A stretch of 64,000 bases of DNA from Streptomyces sp. 130 (lineage in GTDB: Bacteria; Actinomycetota; Actinomycetes; Streptomycetales; Streptomycetaceae). The position numbers and the translations under genes are program-made. Under the pieces are notes generated by a model that searched no databases, was not told the origin of the DNA, and was given only the letters and a program-made list of their open reading frames with translations. Where the stretch lies: contig NZ_VJNO01000038.1 of the NCBI RefSeq assembly GCF_007096885.1, positions 1 to 64,000 of the forward strand, read 5' to 3'. Numbering within the stretch: the stretch's first letter is position 1; each line of letters opens with the position of its first letter. Below, one piece after another: positions 59,779-64,000 of the stretch.

Positions 59779-60804
59779 TCAGAAGAAGACCGACCGCCGC
59801 TGCACCAGCAGCTTGTACAGCGTGTGCTGGATCTGCTCCCGCACCTGATCCGTCAGGTTGAACATCAGCATCGGGTCCTCCGCCGCCTCCAGCGGATAGC
59901 CGTCCGTCGGGATCGGCTCACCGAACTGGATCGTCCACTTCGTCGGCAGCGGCACCGCCCCCAGCGGCCCCAGCCAGGGGAACGTCGGCGTGATCGGGAA
60001 GTACGGGAAGCCGAGCAGCCGCGCCAGCGTCTTCGCGTTCCCGATCATCGGGTAGATCTCCTCCGCGCCCACGATCGAGCACGGCACGATCGGCACCCCG
60101 GCCCTCAGCGCCGTCGACACGAAGCCTCCCCGCCCGAAGCGCTGGAGCTTGTACCGCTCGCCGAACGGCTTGCCGATGCCCTTGAAGCCCTCCGGCATCA
60201 CCCCGACGACCTCGCCCTTGCGCAGCAGCCGCTCCGCGTCCTCCGCGCACGCCAGCGTGTGCCCCGCCTTCCGGGCCAGCTCGTTGACCACGGGCAGCAT
60301 GAAGACCAGGTCCGCCGCGAGCAGCCGCAGGTGCCGGTCCGCCGGATGGTGGTCGTGCACCGCGACCTGGAGCATCAGCCCGTCGAGCGGCAGCGTCCCG
60401 GAGTGGTTGGACACGATGAGCGCCCCGCCCTCGGACGGGATGTTCTCGATGCCCTTCACCTCGACCCGGAAGTACTTCTCGTACACCGGCCGCAGCAGCG
60501 ACATCAGGACCTGGTCGGTCAGCTCCTCGTCGTAGCCGAACTCGTCCACGTCGTACTCGCCGGTGACCCGCCGCCGCAGGAAGGCGAGCCCGCCCGCGAT
60601 CCGCCGGTCCCAGGCGCCCCGCGCGGGCGCGCCGCCCCCGCCCGGCCCCTCCGGCTCCGGCACGGCGTCCTGGGCGCCCGAGGGCCCCGGCAGGGCGCTC
60701 ACCGACCCCGTGCCGCGTACCGGGGACCGCCGGCGCGCGGCGCGCGGTGCGCTCCCCGGCCGCGAACGGTCGTCGTCGAACGGAATGACCTTGGCGTCCG
60801 CCAT
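59779..60804 (-). CDS. Lysophospholipid acyltransferase family protein (PlsC-like)
   Basis: 341 residues. The acyltransferase motif appears as SNHSGTLPLDG, with later blocks VMPEGFKGIGKPFGERY and VPIVPCSIVGAEEIYP typical of the family. The first 90 residues are a basic, Pro/Gly/Ala-rich linker that is probably disordered. It lies 15 bases after the epimerase-like gene on the same strand, so the two form an operon. Acyl acceptor unknown. Confidence 0.87.
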   Translation of the reverse strand: MADAKVIPFDDDRSRPGSAPRAARRRSPVRGTGSVSALPGPSGAQDAVPEPEGPGGGGAPARGAWDRRIAGGLAFLRRRVTGEYDVDEFGYDEELTDQVLMSLLRPVYEKYFRVEVKGIENIPSEGGALIVSNHSGTLPLDGLMLQVAVHDHHPADRHLRLLAADLVFMLPVVNELARKAGHTLACAEDAERLLRKGEVVGVMPEGFKGIGKPFGERYKLQRFGRGGFVSTALRAGVPIVPCSIVGAEEIYPMIGNAKTLARLLGFPYFPITPTFPWLGPLGAVPLPTKWTIQFGEPIPTDGYPLEAAEDPMLMFNLTDQVREQIQHTLYKLLVQRRSVFF

Positions 60805-60819
60805 CGTCGCTGCGCTCCT

Positions 60820-61893
60820 CTACCTGGCGCTCGGGGTCGGTTGGGGGCCGTCGCCGGACCCGGCGATCCGGGGCACGCTCGCGGCCACGCGGTCCACGGC
60901 CCGGCCCACCGCGCGGGGCGGGAGCAGCCCCGGCGCCCGGCTGCGCGCGAAGGCCGCGAACGTCTCCCCCGTCGTGTACCGGGGCGAGAAGCCCAGCGTC
61001 TCGCGCATCTGGACCGTGGAGACCACCCTGCCATGGGTGAGCAGCCGGATCTGCTCCGGCGAGAAGTCCGTCATACCGACGGCCCGCAGCGCCTGCCCGA
61101 CCCAGGTGACGGCGGGCAGCAGCATCGGCACCGTCGGCCGCCCCAGCCGCCGCGCGCACTGGGACAGCAGCAGCACCCCGTCCCCCGCGATGTTGAACGT
61201 GCCGCTGTTCAGCGTCCCGCGCCTGGGCTCGGTCGCCGCGATGGACAGCACGTCCATCACGTCGTCCTCGTGGACGAACTGGAGCCGGGGGTCGTACCCG
61301 AAGACGGTCGGCAGCACCGGCAGCGACAGGTAGTCGGCGAGCGGCGAGTCCGCGCCGGGCCCCAGGATGTTGGCGAACCGCAGCACGCACACGGCCACGT
61401 CCGGCCGGCGGCGGGCGAAGCCCCGTACGTACCCCTCGACCTCGGCGGCGTCCTTCGCGAAGCCGCCGCCGGGCAGCGACTTGGGCGGGGTGGTCTCGTG
61501 GAAGACCGCCGGGTCGCGGGGCGCCGAACCGTACACACCGGTGCTGGACTTCACCACGAGCCGCTGCACGGCCGGGGCCTTCTGGCAGGCGCCGAGCAGC
61601 TGCATGGTGCCGATGACGTTGGTCTCCTTGACCGCCGTACGCCCCTGGGCCCCGAGCGCGAAACCGCTGACGTCCAGGTGGACGACGGTGTCCACGGAGT
61701 GCTCGGCGAGCACCCTGGCGACGGCGGGCCCGCGGATGTCCGCCTGCACGAAGAGCGCGTCGCCCAGCTCGTGCCCCGGCTCGACCGCGTCCAGGGCGAT
61801 CACCCGCTCCACGTCCGGATCACGCTGGACGCGCCGGACGAAACGTCCGCCCAGCTGCCGGGCCGCTCCCGTGACGAGCACGACCTTCCCCAA
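60820..61893 (-). CDS. NAD-dependent epimerase/dehydratase-like protein
   Basis: 357 residues. The Rossmann motif is VLVTGAARQLGG. KSSTGVYGSAPRDP corresponds to the catalytic Ser/Thr region, but where the family has YxxxK this protein reads FAKDAAEVEGY, so a normal sugar epimerase mechanism is doubtful. TTG 61893 (AAGG upstream) starts the family directly. It precedes the acyltransferase, and a lipid or polyprenyl-linked substrate is conceivable. Confidence 0.82.
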   Translation of the reverse strand: MGKVVLVTGAARQLGGRFVRRVQRDPDVERVIALDAVEPGHELGDALFVQADIRGPAVARVLAEHSVDTVVHLDVSGFALGAQGRTAVKETNVIGTMQLLGACQKAPAVQRLVVKSSTGVYGSAPRDPAVFHETTPPKSLPGGGFAKDAAEVEGYVRGFARRRPDVAVCVLRFANILGPGADSPLADYLSLPVLPTVFGYDPRLQFVHEDDVMDVLSIAATEPRRGTLNSGTFNIAGDGVLLLSQCARRLGRPTVPMLLPAVTWVGQALRAVGMTDFSPEQIRLLTHGRVVSTVQMRETLGFSPRYTTGETFAAFARSRAPGLLPPRAVGRAVDRVAASVPRIAGSGDGPQPTPSAR

Positions 61894-61973
61894 GATCAGC
61901 GCCTTCCGTCGGTCTCCCGCATTCGGTCGGTCAGGACGTCACCGTAACCGGTGGACACCCCCCGCACACAGCA

Positions 61974-62011
61974 CCGCAGCCCTCCCGCCGGGAACGGCGG
62001 AAGGGCTGCGG
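61974..62011 (-). terminator. Terminator after bS22
   Basis: CCGCAGCCCT.CCGCC pairs with GGCGG.AGGGCTGCGG, with one mismatch on each arm and a short loop. It lies 21 bases past the stop of the bS22 gene. Confidence 0.75.
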
Positions 62012-62031
62012 ATTTCACGAACTGCGTTCGC

Positions 62032-62130
62032 TTACTTCTTGTTGCGACGCTGAACGCGCGTGCGCTTGAGCAGCTTGCGGTGCTTCTTCTTCGCCATCCG
62101 CTTGCGCCGCTTCTTGATAACAGAGCCCAC
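62032..62130 (-). CDS. Ribosomal protein bS22 (AURKAIP1/COX24 domain)
   Basis: 32 residues starting MGSVIKKRRKRMAKKKHRKL and ending RTRVQRRNKK. Nearly half are Lys or Arg. It is the homologue of bS22, a small actinobacterial subunit protein seen in mycobacterial ribosomes. GTG 62130. It lies 110 bases after the BldC-like gene on the same strand. It is too short for most gene finders. Confidence 0.87.
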   Translation of the reverse strand: MGSVIKKRRKRMAKKKHRKLLKRTRVQRRNKK

Positions 62131-62240
62131 GACTACCCTCGCTCACTTCTTCTTCACTGGTGCGGGGCGTCTGGGCCCACACGACCTACGTCGGCCTAGC
62201 CTACCCGCCACCGCGTGAGGGACGTAATCCGAGGGGAATG

Positions 62241-62453
62241 TCAGGCCGATGCCACCCCCACGAAGGACTCGCGCAGATACTCGTGAACCGCTTGCTCCGG
62301 CACCCGGAAGGACCTGCCCACCCGGATCGCCGGCAGCTGACCGCTGTGCACCAGGCGGTACACGGTCATCTTCGACACCCGCATGACCGAGGCGACTTCC
62401 GCCACGGTCAGAAATTTGACCTCGCTCAGAGGACTCTCGCTGTCAGCAGCCAT
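62241..62453 (-). CDS. BldC-like/excisionase-type helix-turn-helix protein
   Basis: 70 residues forming a MerR-type winged helix: FLTVAEVASVMRVSKMTVYR, then LVHSGQLPAIRVGRSFRVP. This is the architecture of BldC. In S. coelicolor the gene in this place is, as I recall, bdtA (SCO3328), said to be a pleiotropic regulator. It is followed by bS22, so ribosome and development genes may share a transcript. ATG 62453 follows a GTGAGTCATG context. Confidence 0.9.
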   Translation of the reverse strand: MAADSESPLSEVKFLTVAEVASVMRVSKMTVYRLVHSGQLPAIRVGRSFRVPEQAVHEYLRESFVGVASA

Positions 62454-62580
62454 GACTCACCTGTACCTTCCGCACGAGACGCGCACCGGCTTCCCCTCCG
62501 GTGACTCTTCGTCGTTGTGCGCTCACTCCACAGATTAGGGGCGGGTGGTGCGAGTGGGGAAGAGGAGAGACGATCGGCCG

Positions 62581-63396
62581 CTACTGTGACAGACAGGCGC
62601 GATTGAGTACATAGCGCGTGAGCGGCAGGTAGTACGCGGACCGCACCGCGTCGTCCAGCGGAACCGCCACCGCCACCCGCCCCTCGGCCTCCCCGACGAA
62701 CAGCGCGGGATCGTCCGTATCGGCCAGGCCGATCGCCTCGATACCGAGCTGACCTGCCCCGCAGACCCACCCGTGGTCCCCGACGACCAACTCCGGAACG
62801 GGCCCGCGCCCGGCCGCGGCGGCATCCAGCGCGACCCGCACGGGCAGCGGCGAATGGGAGTGTGCGCCGGTGCCACCACCGGCCACCCCCGCGCCGGGTT
62901 CACGCACCAGCGCGACACCCCGTACGTAGTCGAGGCTGTACGTGCGTACGCCAAACCGAGTCGTTATGTCGATACATCGCCCCTGCGCCGGGGTGAGGAC
63001 CGGGCAGCCCGCCGTCGACAAAGCGTCTGCCAGCGCCGCGTAGAAACCGATCAGCCGGTGCGGATGCCCCGTGCCGAACAGCACCGGCACCCGCCGGGCC
63101 GCCGCGTCCGCCAGCCGTACGGCGAACGCGTCGAGCCCCGCCACCGTCCGCTCCGGATCGATGACATCGGGCCCCGACACATGCGCGGGATCGTCCGAGA
63201 CGCCGCACCTGTCCGCCATCAGCTCCAGCAACTCGCGCTCGCCCCAGCCCCGTTCGGGGTCGAGGCCGAGCGTCACCCGGGGGTCCCTGGCCGCGAACAG
63301 CCGATAACTCCGCAGGCTCACCTCACGCGAGGTGGCCACGGGCCCGGCCAGCCGGGCCGCCAGCAGATGCGCACGCAGCGCTCCGGTGCTCAACAC
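62581..63396 (-). CDS. Conserved actinobacterial protein, possibly phosphatase family
   Basis: 271 residues from GTG 63396. I see VLFGTGHPHRLIGFYAAL and VVGDHGWVCGAGQLGIEAIG, which I associate with the actinobacterial family named Phosphatase (PF15698), but no HAD, PPM or PTP motif is present. The name is tentative. Soluble, no signal. It lies 128 bases beyond the BldC-like gene start region and 98 bases from the AcuC stop. Confidence 0.7.
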   Translation of the reverse strand: MLSTGALRAHLLAARLAGPVATSREVSLRSYRLFAARDPRVTLGLDPERGWGERELLELMADRCGVSDDPAHVSGPDVIDPERTVAGLDAFAVRLADAAARRVPVLFGTGHPHRLIGFYAALADALSTAGCPVLTPAQGRCIDITTRFGVRTYSLDYVRGVALVREPGAGVAGGGTGAHSHSPLPVRVALDAAAAGRGPVPELVVGDHGWVCGAGQLGIEAIGLADTDDPALFVGEAEGRVAVAVPLDDAVRSAYYLPLTRYVLNRACLSQ

Positions 63397-63493
63397 CCCA
63401 CCGATGCTGCCCCACCCGGCCCGCCCAGGGGCCAAAAGCCCGATTACGCCCCACAGTCGGCGTAAACCGTGCTCGCCCCCGTAACCGAACCGC

Positions 63494-64000
63494 TCAGGTC
63501 AGCAGCCCCCGCAGCGGGAACGCCGCCCGCCGCGTCGCGAGGATCGCCTGGTCCAGCCGGTCCGCCGGGTCGTACCCGTCCTCCCACGGCGACCAGGACG
63601 GGGTCCGCCCGTCCGTCATCCGCGCGGGCCCCAACTGCCGCGTCCGCGCGTACACCTCGTCCCGCCACGACGACGGGATCACCGACTCCGGGTCCACCGG
63701 GGCGTGCGCGGCGATGCCCACCAGGTGCGTCCAGGACCTGGGCACCACATCCACCACCGCGTAGCCCCCGCCGCCGAGCGCCACCCAGCGCCCGTCGTCG
63801 GCGTAGGTGTGCGCCAGGTCGTGGCACGCGGCCATCACCGAGCGCTGCGCGTCCAGCGAGACCGCCAGGTGCGCGAGCGGGTCCTCGAAGTGCGTGTCCG
63901 CCCCGTGCTGGGTCACCAGCACCTGCGGCCGGAAGTCCGCCAGCAGCTCGGGCACCACCGCGTGGAACGCCCGCAGCCACCCCGCGTCCCCGGTCCCGGC
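63494..64000 (-). CDS. Acetoin utilization/histone deacetylase family protein (AcuC), C-terminal part
   Basis: The frame is open to the right window edge, so only the C-terminal 168 residues are seen. TQHGADTHFEDPLAHL carries the zinc-binding Asp/His region of histone deacetylases, and GRWVALGGGGYAVVDVVPRSW contains the catalytic glycine-rich Tyr block. AcuC removes acetyl groups from lysines, for example of acetyl-CoA synthetase. Confidence 0.9.
   Translation of the reverse strand, partial: AGTGDAGWLRAFHAVVPELLADFRPQVLVTQHGADTHFEDPLAHLAVSLDAQRSVMAACHDLAHTYADDGRWVALGGGGYAVVDVVPRSWTHLVGIAAHAPVDPESVIPSSWRDEVYARTRQLGPARMTDGRTPSWSPWEDGYDPADRLDQAILATRRAAFPLRGLLT

Noticed and set aside
1..64000. 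CRISPR arrays, transposases, prophage and att sites
   Set aside because: No spaced direct repeats of CRISPR kind, no DDE transposase or integrase, and no tRNA-flanking duplication were seen.

Overview
The window is high-GC actinobacterial chromosome, almost certainly Streptomyces. The evidence is third-position G/C codon bias, frequent GTG/TTG starts, GTGA/ATGA stop-start overlaps, and marker genes such as bldN-rsbN, a rex-hemACD operon, bS22 and a BldC-like regulator. Most of it is core genome. Gene order matches what I recall of two S. coelicolor core blocks (around SCO4494-SCO4469, reversed, and SCO3303-SCO3330). I see no CRISPR array, no complete insertion sequence, no prophage, and no rRNA or tRNA gene.

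Layout. 1-4.6 kb: a G/C homopolymer tract, then a divergent thiolase / high-molecular-weight FabG / MaoC hydratase module with a TetR regulator, laid out like mycobacterial fadA2-fabG4-htdX. 4.6-7.3 kb: a dicarboxylate symporter and small genes. 7.4-12.5 kb: late futalosine-menaquinone genes (mqnE, an Lrp regulator, ubiX, mqnP, ubiD). 12.8-18.4 kb: a PLDc_N protein, an APH-fold kinase and the complete System II cytochrome c maturation operon resA-ccdA-resB-ccsB. 18.4-21.9 kb: a NodB-like lipoprotein and hemL coupled to a histidine phosphatase. 22-32 kb: accessory genes, including a TrmB/LuxR regulator facing a giant subtilase, AraC, MarR, GNAT, Mut7-C RNase and SDR genes. 32-34.3 kb: a free-standing LAGLIDADG endonuclease with a structured leader, convergent with rtcB.

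34.4-50 kb: paired lipoproteins, a DUF2637 membrane protein, class I lysS divergent from argS, a PLD-family cardiolipin synthase-like enzyme, a collapsed XRE/DUF397 remnant, a sortase-anchored choice-of-anchor A protein, and an XRE membrane protein with about 37 elastin-like pentapeptides. 49.7-55.8 kb: hemB, then the redox-controlled operon rex-hemA-hemC-hemD with a clear Rex operator. 55.9-62.5 kb: glutaredoxin, HAD hydrolase, bldN with its sigma-BldN-type promoter upstream of rsbN, an acyltransferase, an epimerase, bS22 and the BldC-like gene. The right edge cuts an AcuC-type deacetylase.

Functionally the window is rich in respiratory cofactor supply: menaquinone, heme and cytochrome c maturation, with Rex linking heme synthesis to NADH/NAD+ balance. 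It also holds a developmental switch, sigma-BldN and its membrane anti-sigma RsbN. The most unusual items are the LAGLIDADG/rtcB pair with its hairpin leader, the elastin-repeat XRE membrane protein, and the XRE/DUF397 remnant.
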